Assembly: GCF_024707525.1 (NCBI RefSeq)
Contig: NZ_CP062231.1
Span: 1,488,001-1,552,000, forward strand
DNA length: 64,000 bases
Reading direction: 5' to 3'
DNA from: Rhizobium sp. TH2
GTDB lineage: Bacteria; Pseudomonadota; Alphaproteobacteria; Rhizobiales; Rhizobiaceae
The position numbers and the translations under genes were made by a program. Numbering within the stretch: the stretch's first letter is position 1; every line of letters starts with the position of its first letter. This document shows, one piece after another, positions 37,811 to 46,195 of the stretch. The notes under the pieces were generated by a model that did not search any database, was not told the origin of the DNA, and saw only the letters and a list, made by a program, of their open reading frames with translations.

Positions 37811-38980
37811 CTATGGTCGTAGAACGACCTTGATCACGCCGTCTTCCTTGTCACGAAACTTGTTGTACATCTCCGGCGCGTCTTCGAGCGATGCGGGGTG
37901 AGTGACGACGAAACTCGGGTCGATTTCCCCGGCAACAATCTTTTCGAGAAGCGGCTTGGTATATTTCTGAACATGGGTCTGGCCCATCTTCAGGGTAAGC
38001 CCTTTGTTCATCGCGGCGCCGAGCGGGATTTTGTCGCCAAATCCCACATAGACGCCAGGAATCGAAATCGTGCCTGCTTTCCTACAGGACATAATTGCTT
38101 CCCGAAGAACGTGGACCCGATCCGTCGCCAGGTAGGTTGCTGCCTTGACCTTGTCGACGACGGCGTCGACCGCACCATGTCCTGATGCCTCGCACCCGAC
38201 GGCATCGATGCAGCTATCCGGGCCGCGCCCTTTGCTTCGCTCCATCAGTTCATCATAGACATCGGTTTGCGAGAAGCTGATTGTCTCGGCTCCGCCGGCT
38301 TCCGCCATAGCCAAGCGTTCTGGGACTTCGTCGATGGCGATGACCCGCCCAGCACCCATCATTAACGCGGCGCGAATAGCGAACTGGCCCACGGGACCAC
38401 AGCCCCAAATCGCGACGGTGTCGCCATCCTTGATCTGGGCGTTCTCGGCGGCCATGTAGCCCGTCGGGAAGATGTCGCTCAGAAACAGCGCCTGCTCATC
38501 CGTAACGCTATCTGGCACTTTGATTGGTCCGACATCGGCCATAGGAACGCGAAGGTACTCCGCCTGACCGCCGCTATAGCCACCAAGCATATGCGAGAAG
38601 CCAAACAAACCAGCCGGGGACTGGCCCATGGCCTTGATCGCCAATTCGGCGTTCGGATTCGTCCGATCACAGCAGGAAAATAGTCCCTGCTCACAGAACC
38701 AGCATTCACCGCAGCTGATCGTGAATGGCACGACCACGCGGTCTCCGACCTTCAGGTTGCTGACCTCCGAACCTAGCTCAATCACCTCACCCATGTTTAC
38801 ATGGCCGAGGATGTCGCCGCTCTTCATCGTCGGTTGGTATCTGTCAAGTAGGTGCAGGTCAGAGCCGCAGATCGCGCAGCAGGTTATCTTGATGATGGCA
38901 TCTCGGGGATGCTGAATTTTGGGGTCGGGAACGGTATCGACGCGCACGTCGCCTTTCCCATGCCAGCAAAGCGCACGCAT
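37811..38980 (-). CDS. Zinc-dependent alcohol dehydrogenase (389 aa)
   Basis: Medium-chain dehydrogenase of the formaldehyde-dehydrogenase-like branch. Catalytic zinc ligands are in [10 protein letters not shown] and GHVNMGEV, the structural zinc cysteines are in [17 protein letters not shown], and the NAD-binding turn is [14 protein letters not shown]. Relatives without a glutathione step oxidise alcohols or act as dismutases in stress clusters next to Mn catalase. GGAG precedes the ATG at 38980. No EcfG-type site was found, unlike its neighbours. Confidence 0.92.
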   Translation of the reverse strand: MRALCWHGKGDVRVDTVPDPKIQHPRDAIIKITCCAICGSDLHLLDRYQPTMKSGDILGHVNMGEVIELGSEVSNLKVGDRVVVPFTISCGECWFCEQGLFSCCDRTNPNAELAIKAMGQSPAGLFGFSHMLGGYSGGQAEYLRVPMADVGPIKVPDSVTDEQALFLSDIFPTGYMAAENAQIKDGDTVAIWGCGPVGQFAIRAALMMGAGRVIAIDEVPERLAMAEAGGAETISFSQTDVYDELMERSKGRGPDSCIDAVGCEASGHGAVDAVVDKVKAATYLATDRVHVLREAIMSCRKAGTISIPGVYVGFGDKIPLGAAMNKGLTLKMGQTHVQKYTKPLLEKIVAGEIDPSFVVTHPASLEDAPEMYNKFRDKEDGVIKVVLRP

Positions 38981-39063
38981 GGTAATTCTCCACTGTTTTG
39001 AATAACCGCGAGCTTGGACGTTGACGACAACGCGCAAGCGGCCATTGGGCTCATGGCCCGTGA

Positions 39064-39288
39064 TTAAAGGTCGTTGATTGATGGCAGAAGTGTTTCAATC
39101 TCTTCGCGCTTTCTGCGGGCGAGAGGCGCCACGTTAGTGGCCCAAAATTTCTCCGCCTTTTCCGGTTCAACATCCCAGAGACGAGTCGAAATCTTGTTGT
39201 CGTCCGTGACGACTTTCCTCTTGCCTCTTAGGCGAAGGTATTCCTTCGCAAGGTCGGAGGCGGTGGAGTTGGGAGCAAAACCGATCAT
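39064..39288 (-). CDS. Small basic protein (74 aa), unknown
   Basis: Starts [20 protein letters not shown] and continues with a charged helix ([23 protein letters not shown]). No clear ribosome-binding site; a TTG at 39300 is an alternative start. It lies between the Mn catalase terminator and the alcohol dehydrogenase gene, all on the - strand. No family is recognised. Confidence 0.5.
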   Translation of the reverse strand: MIGFAPNSTASDLAKEYLRLRGKRKVVTDDNKISTRLWDVEPEKAEKFWATNVAPLARRKREEIETLLPSINDL

Positions 39289-39334
39289 TGAAATATCCAA
39301 TCGAAATGCGAGAGGGCTGCGCACGCGGCCTTTA

Positions 39335-39368
39335 AAGTGGCCTGCCGGATGGCTCTTGCAGGCCACTT
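39335..39368 (-). terminator. Terminator after the Mn catalase gene
   Basis: A perfect 11-bp stem, 39335-39345 with 39358-39368, directly after the catalase stop. On the - strand the 3' arm ends in CTTTAAA. Confidence 0.75.
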
Positions 39369-39369
39369 A

Positions 39370-40296
39370 TTACCTGGACGCCTTGTAAAGACGGTCTGCG
39401 ATTTCCATCATTTCTTCCGGCGCGTAATCCGGGGTAAAGGCTGAAGGAACGCCAGTTAGCTGGTGGATTTTGCCGCCCTCGGGGTGGCCGTCGATCACCT
39501 CCAGCTCGCCAGGAGGATCGCCAGGCAGCGCCATTTCTCCTTCGCCTCCCCAGATGCCGGAGATGCTCTTGTAATCTTTCGGGCTCCAGGTGTAGAGGCG
39601 ACGATGCGAGCCCTCAGCAAGATACTTCTGGCATTCGGGAATGTTGCTCAGACGGATGTTGGGGGTCGGCAGCATCTTCTCGATTTCCACGCCAGTGATT
39701 TTCTTGATCGCAAGCGCATAAGCGTGGGCATGCACGGAGCCACGAACCAGAAGGTAGCCGCATACTTCGCGGCCGGTCGGATCGGTGAGCGTTTCATAGA
39801 CCCGGAGCTTATGGAGACGAGCACCGCACTCGAGGTGGAAGTTGTGCAGTAAATCTACAATCACGTTTCCGGTCGTGGTTATGAAGTCGTTGTTCCAGCC
39901 GACGCCGTTGCCGTTGACCGGCGTCGCTCCACCCGCATTCGACAAAAATGCCGCTGCCAGGCGAATGTCCTTCATCGCTTCGTACGGTGCGCCGGAGATA
40001 TCGCCGCCGTCGGCTTCATCACCATCGTTGTCCGGCCCATTGTTGAGCATAGCAACGCCGTTGCTGACCAATTCAACATGGCCGATTTCTTCAGCCGTGA
40101 TGCTCGCGACCAGATCGTAGAAGGGTCTTAGCTTTGCTTTCGAACGGAAATTGAAGCTCTGGAACATGTAGTTGCCCAGCGTGGACATCTCGCCGTATTT
40201 ACCGCCGAGAAGTTCTTGGAGGGCCGCCGCCGCATTTGGGTCCTTTTTCTTCGGCGCGGGCAGTTCCGCCTGAAGCTGGTCGATTCTCATAAACAT
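39370..40296 (-). CDS. Manganese catalase (308 aa)
   Basis: A non-haem catalase disproportionating H2O2 with a dimanganese site. Ligands expected from the family are visible: Glu in YGEMSTLGNY, Glu and His in EEIGHVEL, Glu in HLECGARLHKLRV and His in RGSVHAHAYA. The length and ferritin-like helices fit. I chose ATG 40296 (AAGGA eight bases before it); ATG 40290 is close behind. An EcfG-type promoter is at 40352-40328, divergent from that of the DUF4142 remnant. It is a typical general-stress-regulon gene. Confidence 0.95.
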   Translation of the reverse strand: MFMRIDQLQAELPAPKKKDPNAAAALQELLGGKYGEMSTLGNYMFQSFNFRSKAKLRPFYDLVASITAEEIGHVELVSNGVAMLNNGPDNDGDEADGGDISGAPYEAMKDIRLAAAFLSNAGGATPVNGNGVGWNNDFITTTGNVIVDLLHNFHLECGARLHKLRVYETLTDPTGREVCGYLLVRGSVHAHAYALAIKKITGVEIEKMLPTPNIRLSNIPECQKYLAEGSHRRLYTWSPKDYKSISGIWGGEGEMALPGDPPGELEVIDGHPEGGKIHQLTGVPSAFTPDYAPEEMMEIADRLYKASR

Positions 40297-40327
40297 ATAG
40301 TGGTCCTTAGGTATGAGTATGGTCCTC

Positions 40328-40352
40328 AACCTTTGGACCGAGTGCATGTTCC
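40328..40352 (-). promoter_or_regulatory. EcfG-type promoter candidate before the Mn catalase gene
   Basis: On the - strand, GGAAC (40352-40348) and GGTT (40331-40328), 16-bp spacing. Confidence 0.65.
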
Positions 40353-40382
40353 TCTCGACTTCTGATTTATTTCTGGCCGAGC

Positions 40383-40408
40383 GGAACGAAGCAGAGTTGC
40401 AGCGGGTT
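40383..40408 (+). promoter_or_regulatory. EcfG-type promoter candidate before the DUF4142 remnant
   Basis: GGAAC 40383-40387 and GGTT 40405-40408, 17-bp spacing, divergent from the catalase promoter. Confidence 0.55.
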
Positions 40409-40438
40409 GGTTGAAGCAAGCCCCGAGGAAAATTCAAT

Positions 40439-40917
40439 ATGAAACAAATCATTCCGAGGATTGTGATGGCACTTGCCATTTATCCTGTGACCGTGTCAGC
40501 GGCGGAAATGCGGCCCCACCAGTTCGTTGATAAGGCCGCGATATCCGACATGATCGAGATCGAAACTGCAAAAATTCAAATTGAGAAGAGCGAGAGCGCC
40601 AAACTCAAGGCCTTCGCCCAATAGATGGTGAACGATCATGGCGGTAGCACTAGGATGCGCTGCGAAGGAGGGGCACACTCCCCAAGGCACTCGATGCAAA
40701 GCGCCAGGAGAACCTTGACGCGCTAAAGCCGTTGGCGGATGTCGAGTTCGACGCGGCCTACGCATCCACTCAGATTCCGTGCACACTGAAGCCGTCAACC
40801 TGTTCGATGGCTATTCCCAAGATGGCAGGGGTGGGCCGTTAAGGCGTTCGCTCAGCAGACCTTCCGACGATCCGCATGCACCTCGTCCGCATCATGGGGC
40901 TTAACTCAGGAGAGTAG
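40439..40917 (+). pseudogene. DUF4142 periplasmic protein, broken
   Basis: The signal peptide and first domain half are intact (MKQIIPRIVMALAIYPVTVS, then FVDKAAISDMIEIETAKIQI) up to KAFAQ, where TAG replaces a codon; MVNDHGGSTR follows in frame. Further pieces of the same domain appear in other frames: LPKALDAKRQENLDALKPLA (from about 40682), HTEAVNLFDGYSQDG (about 40785) and LPTIRMHL-like PTIRMHLVRIMG near the end. One nonsense change and at least three shifts are needed. Its promoter and ribosome-binding region still look sound. Confidence 0.85.
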
Positions 40918-41064
40918 TCGCACTCATTTCGCCGTCTTTCATGTCTATGGATCACACAGAATCCTGTCGCGAGCCGCTGCGTCATTGCTCTTGTCGTAGC
41001 GCCGGATGGAGAAAAGGCGCATGGTGTTGGCCCCGTGCTGATGTAACGGGAAAAGTGAGGCACA

Positions 41065-42075
41065 GTGACGAGCGCGGATACTGACGACCATCCCGCCTGG
41101 AACCAGGAACAGCTTCGGCGTGCTATCAAGGCAGCCGGGATAGCTCTTTGGACATGGAACGTCGACAGCGATGCGTTCACAATGGACCGACGCGGCTATG
41201 AGTTGTGGGATGTCTCAACTGAAGACGCGACGCTGACATTCGAGCACCTTTCGGAAAAGATTCATCCGGCCGATCGCGATAGGGTGAGGGCGGCGTTTGT
41301 TGCGACAAGGGCCGTCGTCGGGCAATATGAAATCGACTTTCGAATGCTGACCAATCCGGGAGAGGTCCGTTGGATATCCGCTCGCGGGCAAGGCGACGAT
41401 TTCGAGATAGCTGCGCGTATCATGTCGGGCGTATTTCTCGATGTCACCGGGCGCAAACAGGCCGAGGAAGGTCACGAGCTGCTCGCGGGCGAGATGAGTC
41501 ACCGCGTGAAAAACCTTTTGGCCATTGCTAGCGGCCTTACCCAGATCACTTCACGGTCGTCTACATCGGTCGACGAGATGGCTTCCCAATTGACCCAGCG
41601 ACTGGCTGCTTTAGGTCGTGCCCACGACCTGGTACGCCCGTTGCCCGGAGGTCAGGGAAGTGCGGCTTTGCTAGGCGACCTGTTCACGGTGTTACTTGCG
41701 CCCTATGACGACGAAGGAGCGTTTTCCGGACGGATTAGGGTCGCGGTCCCACGAATGGGCGTGGGGGAGAACGCCGCGACAGGGGTCGCTCTCGTGATCC
41801 ATGAGTTGGCGACCAACTCCCTCAAATACGGTGCGCTCTCAGCAGCCGCGGGAAACCTCGATATTTCTGGCAAGATGGTCGGCGACGATGTTGACGTAGT
41901 CTGGACGGAGCAGGGCGGCCCAGGTGTGGAGCCACCGGAGGGTTCAGGTGGCTATGGCAGCAAGCTCGTGCAAAGGACCATGAGTGGCCATCTCGGCGGC
42001 TCGATTACCTACAATTGGACACCAAGTGGTGCGGTTGTGACATTGCGTATGAAGGGGGACCGACTTTCCGCATAG
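41065..42075 (+). CDS. PAS-HWE sensor histidine kinase (336 aa)
   Basis: A soluble kinase with an N-terminal PAS domain (about residues 15-130: AGIALWTWNVDSDAFTMDRR to VFLDVTGRK) and a C-terminal HWE-type kinase: the phospho-His in EMSHRVKNLLAIA, the N-box ALVIHELATNSLKYGAL and the WTEQGGP motif that names the family. HWE kinases often feed the PhyR-EcfG stress pathway in Alphaproteobacteria. Start GTG 41065 has GTGAGG five bases upstream. No partner gene is adjacent; the stand-alone receivers at 29084 and 36129 are candidates. Confidence 0.9.
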   Translation: MTSADTDDHPAWNQEQLRRAIKAAGIALWTWNVDSDAFTMDRRGYELWDVSTEDATLTFEHLSEKIHPADRDRVRAAFVATRAVVGQYEIDFRMLTNPGEVRWISARGQGDDFEIAARIMSGVFLDVTGRKQAEEGHELLAGEMSHRVKNLLAIASGLTQITSRSSTSVDEMASQLTQRLAALGRAHDLVRPLPGGQGSAALLGDLFTVLLAPYDDEGAFSGRIRVAVPRMGVGENAATGVALVIHELATNSLKYGALSAAAGNLDISGKMVGDDVDVVWTEQGGPGVEPPEGSGGYGSKLVQRTMSGHLGGSITYNWTPSGAVVTLRMKGDRLSA

Positions 42076-42186
42076 GTCAAGTGGGGCACTAGCTCGACAC
42101 CAGCGCCCCGGGCGGGACGGGCTGCGCATCATCACTCGTTTGGAAACTTCGACGAGTCGGCGGCGATGAATCGCATCGCGCTTGTG

Positions 42187-42211
42187 GGAACGTTCAACCG
42201 CCGCTGCAGTT
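42187..42211 (+). promoter_or_regulatory. EcfG-type promoter candidate before the 42241 gene
   Basis: GGAAC 42187-42191 and AGTT 42208-42211, 16-bp spacing, 29 bp before the ATG. Confidence 0.55.
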
Positions 42212-42240
42212 GAACCGTAGCTCCTTTTGAAAGGATTCTT

Positions 42241-43146
42241 ATGCGCGATTGCATCATTGTAGGCGGCGGCCCCGCAGGGCTGACCGCGGCGCTCTATCTT
42301 GCGCGCTACCATCTTTCCGTAACCTTGATTGACGGGGGCAAGAGCCGCGCGGGCCTCATTCCGATGTCGCACAATCATGCGGGATTCCCCGATGGGGTGA
42401 CCGGAGAGGAGCTCCTAGGGCGGATACGCCGTCAGCTCTCATCATATCCCGTCACATTCTGGGACGCCACGGTAGAAAGCATAGTCGTTCGGGACGAGAT
42501 GTTCCACGTCAAAGCCGGTGACCACACCGTCCAGGCCAGAACAGTCGTTATCGCGACCGGGGTCATCAACCACCGCCCGAACATGTCTGACGAACTTCAT
42601 GACAAAGCTCTTGCCCGCGGTTCATTGCGATATTGCCCAGTGTGTGATGGCTATGAGGTCACCGACAAGGAAATCGCTGTTACGGGGTCCGGTTCCCATG
42701 CCCTCGCCGAGGCCAAATTTCTTCGAAGCTACACCGCATCAGTCACTGTTTATCCGAATGAAGGGACGCTTGATTTGGATGAAGGTCAGCGACGGGAATT
42801 ATTGGATCTCGGCGTGACACTGTTGGAAGCGCCACCGCTGGCCTACTCGCTGGCCGAGGAGGGATTGGAGGTCAAATTTGCGGATAGATCCCGAAGGTTC
42901 ACCTCTCTTTATCCAGCTCTGGGTTCCGACATCCAGTCAGCGTTGGCGCTGTCGATCGGCGCTGACCGGACTGAAGGCGGTTGCCTATGGGTCGATGCCC
43001 ATCAGCGGACAACGATCCCTGGCCTCTATGCAGCGGGGGACGTGGTGCTCGGCCTCGATCAGATTTCCCATGCCATGGGGCAAGCTGCTGTTGCTGCTAC
43101 CACTATCAGAAATGATCTCTCTGCGGTGCGGGTCTTGGTTCGCTAG
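42241..43146 (+). CDS. Thioredoxin-reductase-like flavoprotein (301 aa)
   Basis: An NAD(P)H/FAD disulfide reductase fold: FAD site CIIVGGGPAGLTAALYLA, redox pair in CPVCDGYE, and C-terminal GLYAAGDVVLGLDQISHAMGQAA. It is shorter in the second nucleotide-binding region (VTGSGSHALAEAKF in place of a classic GxGxxA) and probably not the housekeeping TrxB. The ATG follows GAAAGG. It has an EcfG-type promoter, suggesting a stress-specific redox role. Confidence 0.88.
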   Translation: MRDCIIVGGGPAGLTAALYLARYHLSVTLIDGGKSRAGLIPMSHNHAGFPDGVTGEELLGRIRRQLSSYPVTFWDATVESIVVRDEMFHVKAGDHTVQARTVVIATGVINHRPNMSDELHDKALARGSLRYCPVCDGYEVTDKEIAVTGSGSHALAEAKFLRSYTASVTVYPNEGTLDLDEGQRRELLDLGVTLLEAPPLAYSLAEEGLEVKFADRSRRFTSLYPALGSDIQSALALSIGADRTEGGCLWVDAHQRTTIPGLYAAGDVVLGLDQISHAMGQAAVAATTIRNDLSAVRVLVR

Positions 43147-43225
43147 TTTTTCGTGAGACCTGACGGCGACGAATGCTCCCGCCCATTTCTCTGCTCGTCA
43201 GAATCGCGTCTCACCGCGCACCTTC

Positions 43226-43250
43226 GGAACATCGATGAAATCCGCGGGTT
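43226..43250 (+). promoter_or_regulatory. EcfG-type promoter candidate before the SDR gene
   Basis: GGAAC 43226-43230 and GGTT 43247-43250, 16-bp spacing, 30 bp before the ATG. Confidence 0.6.
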
Positions 43251-43280
43251 GTCGCCTCGTGAACATGAAAGATATCAAGT

Positions 43281-44144
43281 ATGACCGACGACAACCGACC
43301 CATGCCACCCCAGCCGGAACAGCAGCAGTCCCCGCCTGGCGTGACCAGGCTGATGAAGCCAATCCCTGATCATGGCGAGAAGAGCTACAAAGGCAGTGGC
43401 AAGCTTGATGGAAAGGTCGCTCTGATCACGGGCGCTGATTCAGGAATCGGAAGAGCGGTCGCGATCGCGTATGCCCGAGAGGGTGCAGACATTGTCATCT
43501 CCTATCTGAACGAAGATGAGGATGCCGCAGAGACCGCTCGATGGGTGGAGGATACCGGCCGCCGTGCACCCATTATCGCAGGCGATATCACGTCTGAGGA
43601 GCACTGTATCTCATTGGTGAACCGGGCCGTGTCAGAACTCGGCGGGATCGACATTCTCGTCAACAATGCTGCTTTCCAACGGACCTATTCTTCGATCACG
43701 GATATCACTGCGCAGGCGTGGGACGAGACGTTCCGAACCAACATCTACGCGCCGTTCTACCTATCCAAGGCCGCGGTTCCTCACATGAAACCTGGTGCAA
43801 CAATCATCAACACGACCTCGATCCAGTCGCGCCAGCCGTCATCCAGTCTTCTTGCCTATGCCTCGACCAAGGGAGCCGTATCCAATTTCACGGCAGGCCT
43901 TGCGGAAATGCTCGCCCCCAAAGGCATTCGGGTCAACGCTGTGGCGCCTGGGCCGATTTGGACGCCGTTGATCCCCTCGACCATGCCGCCAGAGAAGTCA
44001 GCGTCCTTCGGCAAGCAAACGCTGATCGGCCGTGCGGGACAACCTGCGGAGTTGTCAGGAGCCTATGTGCTGCTGGCTTCAGAGGATGGCAGCTACATCA
44101 CCGGCGCGGTGATCCCCGTCACTGGTGGCGAGATCATGATCTGA
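43281..44144 (+). CDS. Short-chain dehydrogenase, YghA/general-stress type (287 aa)
   Basis: A classical SDR with an extra N-terminal tail rich in Pro and Gln (PPQPEQQQSPPG) as in YghA and the Bacillus general stress protein 39. The cofactor motif is GADSGIGRA, NNAA follows, and the catalytic Ser-Tyr-Lys set is in TTSIQ and YASTKGA. The substrate is unknown. It shares an EcfG-type promoter region and precedes the DUF72 gene by 48 bp. Confidence 0.92.
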   Translation: MTDDNRPMPPQPEQQQSPPGVTRLMKPIPDHGEKSYKGSGKLDGKVALITGADSGIGRAVAIAYAREGADIVISYLNEDEDAAETARWVEDTGRRAPIIAGDITSEEHCISLVNRAVSELGGIDILVNNAAFQRTYSSITDITAQAWDETFRTNIYAPFYLSKAAVPHMKPGATIINTTSIQSRQPSSSLLAYASTKGAVSNFTAGLAEMLAPKGIRVNAVAPGPIWTPLIPSTMPPEKSASFGKQTLIGRAGQPAELSGAYVLLASEDGSYITGAVIPVTGGEIMI

Positions 44145-44192
44145 AACACTGTGACTTGGGTCAACGATCTGACAGTCGAGAGAGAAGTCACG

Positions 44193-45089
44193 ATGCCAGC
44201 CCGCTCTCCGGAGGAGATTGAACGACGACGCGTCCGGCGTGCGGAGCGTCGGGAGGTTCAGAGACGTACAAATCTCGAACGCGCCGCCAAGATGCATGCT
44301 GCCAGAATGAAAGTCGAGGCGGACGTTGACGTTGATGCACCCAGGCAGTGGCAGCCGGTTGGCCCCTCTGGAACGATAAATATTGGTTGCTCTGGATGGT
44401 ACTATTGGCATTGGAAGGGTCATTTCTATCCAGATGACGTTCCCCGGGCCCAGTGGTTCTCGATCTATCAGGATCAGTTCAGCACTGTTGAGCTCAACGC
44501 TCCGTTTTATGGTTGGCCCACGGTTGCCACCATAAAGACCTGGCTGAGACAGGCGCACGGTGATTTTATATATACGGTCAAGGTCTGTGAGCTGATCACT
44601 CATATCAAACGGTTCGAAGAGACCGAGACACTTGTGAAGGACTTTAGCTACATCGCAGATTTACTCGGACCACGGATGGGTTGTTTTCTCTTCCAGCTTC
44701 CGCCCAGTGTCCGCTATGACGCGGGCACACTCGAGATGATCCTGGCGCAGCTCGACCCTCGCCATCGCAATGTCGTGGAGTTTCGCCACAAGAGTTGGTG
44801 GAACGACGATGTCTTCAACGCTTTCGAGGCGGCTGGAGCGATCTTCTGCTCGACAAGCGGGCCGCGTTTGCCGGATCAGCTCGTCAGAACAGCTGACGAT
44901 ATCTACGTCCGTTTCCATGGAATCAATCAATGGTATCGCCACGACTACACCGAGGGAGAACTTCAAGTTTGGGCCGATCGTATAAGGGAAAGCGGTGCTA
45001 AAACTGTTTGGGTCTACTTCAACAATGATCGCGACGGGTTCGCGATTAGGAATGCAAAGATGCTGACTGCATTGTTGTCCAAAAAATAG
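44193..45089 (+). CDS. DUF72 protein (298 aa)
   Basis: A TIM-barrel protein of the DUF72 (YecE) family, recognised by IGCSGWYYWHWKGHFYP, VELNAPFYGWP, FTVKV-like YTVKVCELITH and a C-terminal WVYFNND. An unusual N-terminal basic extension (RRRVRRAERREVQRRTNLER) could bind nucleic acid or be disordered. ATG 44193 is chosen; GTG 44151 would add 14 residues. Probably co-transcribed with the SDR gene. The biochemical role of DUF72 is not settled. Confidence 0.88.
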   Translation: MPARSPEEIERRRVRRAERREVQRRTNLERAAKMHAARMKVEADVDVDAPRQWQPVGPSGTINIGCSGWYYWHWKGHFYPDDVPRAQWFSIYQDQFSTVELNAPFYGWPTVATIKTWLRQAHGDFIYTVKVCELITHIKRFEETETLVKDFSYIADLLGPRMGCFLFQLPPSVRYDAGTLEMILAQLDPRHRNVVEFRHKSWWNDDVFNAFEAAGAIFCSTSGPRLPDQLVRTADDIYVRFHGINQWYRHDYTEGELQVWADRIRESGAKTVWVYFNNDRDGFAIRNAKMLTALLSKK

Positions 45090-45149
45090 CGGAACGCACA
45101 GGTATTTGCACTTCGCGTCCAGCATTCGAGCATAGTGCGTTTGACATCG

Positions 45150-46187
45150 TTATGGCTCGATTTGCTCGAACTTGCACTGATCGGGCCGCTTGTCGGGCCG
45201 CCATCGCATCAACTTTGTCCCATGGCGAAATCGCTGCGCTGTCACATGATCGAATCGAACTTCGACAACCAACTCCGGCTTCAACGGTTGCCATTCGCCG
45301 CTGCGCGCCGTGCTCCAACGGCTCGGACCTCCCGGTGCCTTCCCCGTAAAGCCAGGTGGTGCGCGCAGTCGCTCCAGTTTCTTCGTGAGTTCGGCGCGCT
45401 CTTGGTCCGTGATCGTCGATGTAAAGCCCACGTGGTCGAGCTTGCCCGCATCATTGAACAGTCCGAGCAGCAGGGATCCAACCTTGTCACTGTCGCTCTC
45501 ATAGCGAAACCCACCCACAACGCAGTCGGCGGTGCGAAGCCGCTTGACCTTTCTCATTGCCCGCTCACCGGAAAGATAGGGTTCAGCGAGTGGCTTAGCA
45601 ATTACCCCATCCGTGCCATTCGGACCGGAAACCGCCAGCCATGTTTTCGCCAGGTAAAGGTCGCGCGTCATTGGGGAAAGCTGGGCCTGCTTGGGAGCTT
45701 TGAGCGCGCCGGCGAACCGCTCCAACAGCGTTCTTCGCTCAGAAAGAGATTGCCCGGTCACAACGTATCCACCCGGCGAAGCCAGGATATCGAACATCAC
45801 GAAGCGAGCCGGTGTCTCGGTGGAAAGTTTGCGGATGCGGCTCTCGGCAGGATGAAGACGCATCTGCAGCGCATCGAACGCGAGATGACCGCCAATTTCG
45901 ATGACGAGTTCGCCGTCAATGACGAACCGGTCGGCCCTCACACTTTGGAAAAATGTTACGACCTCGGGGAAATACCTGCCGAGTGGCTTACCCGATTTCG
46001 CGCGGAGATCCACATCCGGACCCTCCCTGAATACCAGACACCGAAAACCATCCCATTTTGGCTCGAACTGCCATTCGCCTTCTGCTGGAAGGTCGGTGGC
46101 CGATTTCGATTCCATCGGTTCCGTTGCGAGCGGCAGCGCATATCCATCAAAAGGGGCATCCAGGTTCACTTCACGCGCTTTCGGCAT
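45150..46187 (-). CDS. ATP-dependent DNA ligase, LigC-like (345 aa)
   Basis: A small ATP-dependent ligase. The adenylation site is EPKWDGFRC (lysine nucleophile), followed by DGELV and a C-terminal OB-fold region with VVEVRFDHV and FRHGTKLMRWRPD, as in mycobacterial LigC. Such enzymes back up LigD in Ku-dependent end joining or base-excision repair. It lies 8 bp after ligD on the same strand, so the two form an operon. It converges with the DUF72 gene. Confidence 0.92.
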   Translation of the reverse strand: MPKAREVNLDAPFDGYALPLATEPMESKSATDLPAEGEWQFEPKWDGFRCLVFREGPDVDLRAKSGKPLGRYFPEVVTFFQSVRADRFVIDGELVIEIGGHLAFDALQMRLHPAESRIRKLSTETPARFVMFDILASPGGYVVTGQSLSERRTLLERFAGALKAPKQAQLSPMTRDLYLAKTWLAVSGPNGTDGVIAKPLAEPYLSGERAMRKVKRLRTADCVVGGFRYESDSDKVGSLLLGLFNDAGKLDHVGFTSTITDQERAELTKKLERLRAPPGFTGKAPGGPSRWSTARSGEWQPLKPELVVEVRFDHVTAQRFRHGTKLMRWRPDKRPDQCKFEQIEP

Positions 46188-46195
46188 CGGCTACC

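Noticed and set aside
34106..40000. Integrated element using tRNA-Ser as attachment site
   Set aside because: No integrase gene and no repeated copy of the tRNA 3' end were found in the window, so an island boundary is only a suspicion.
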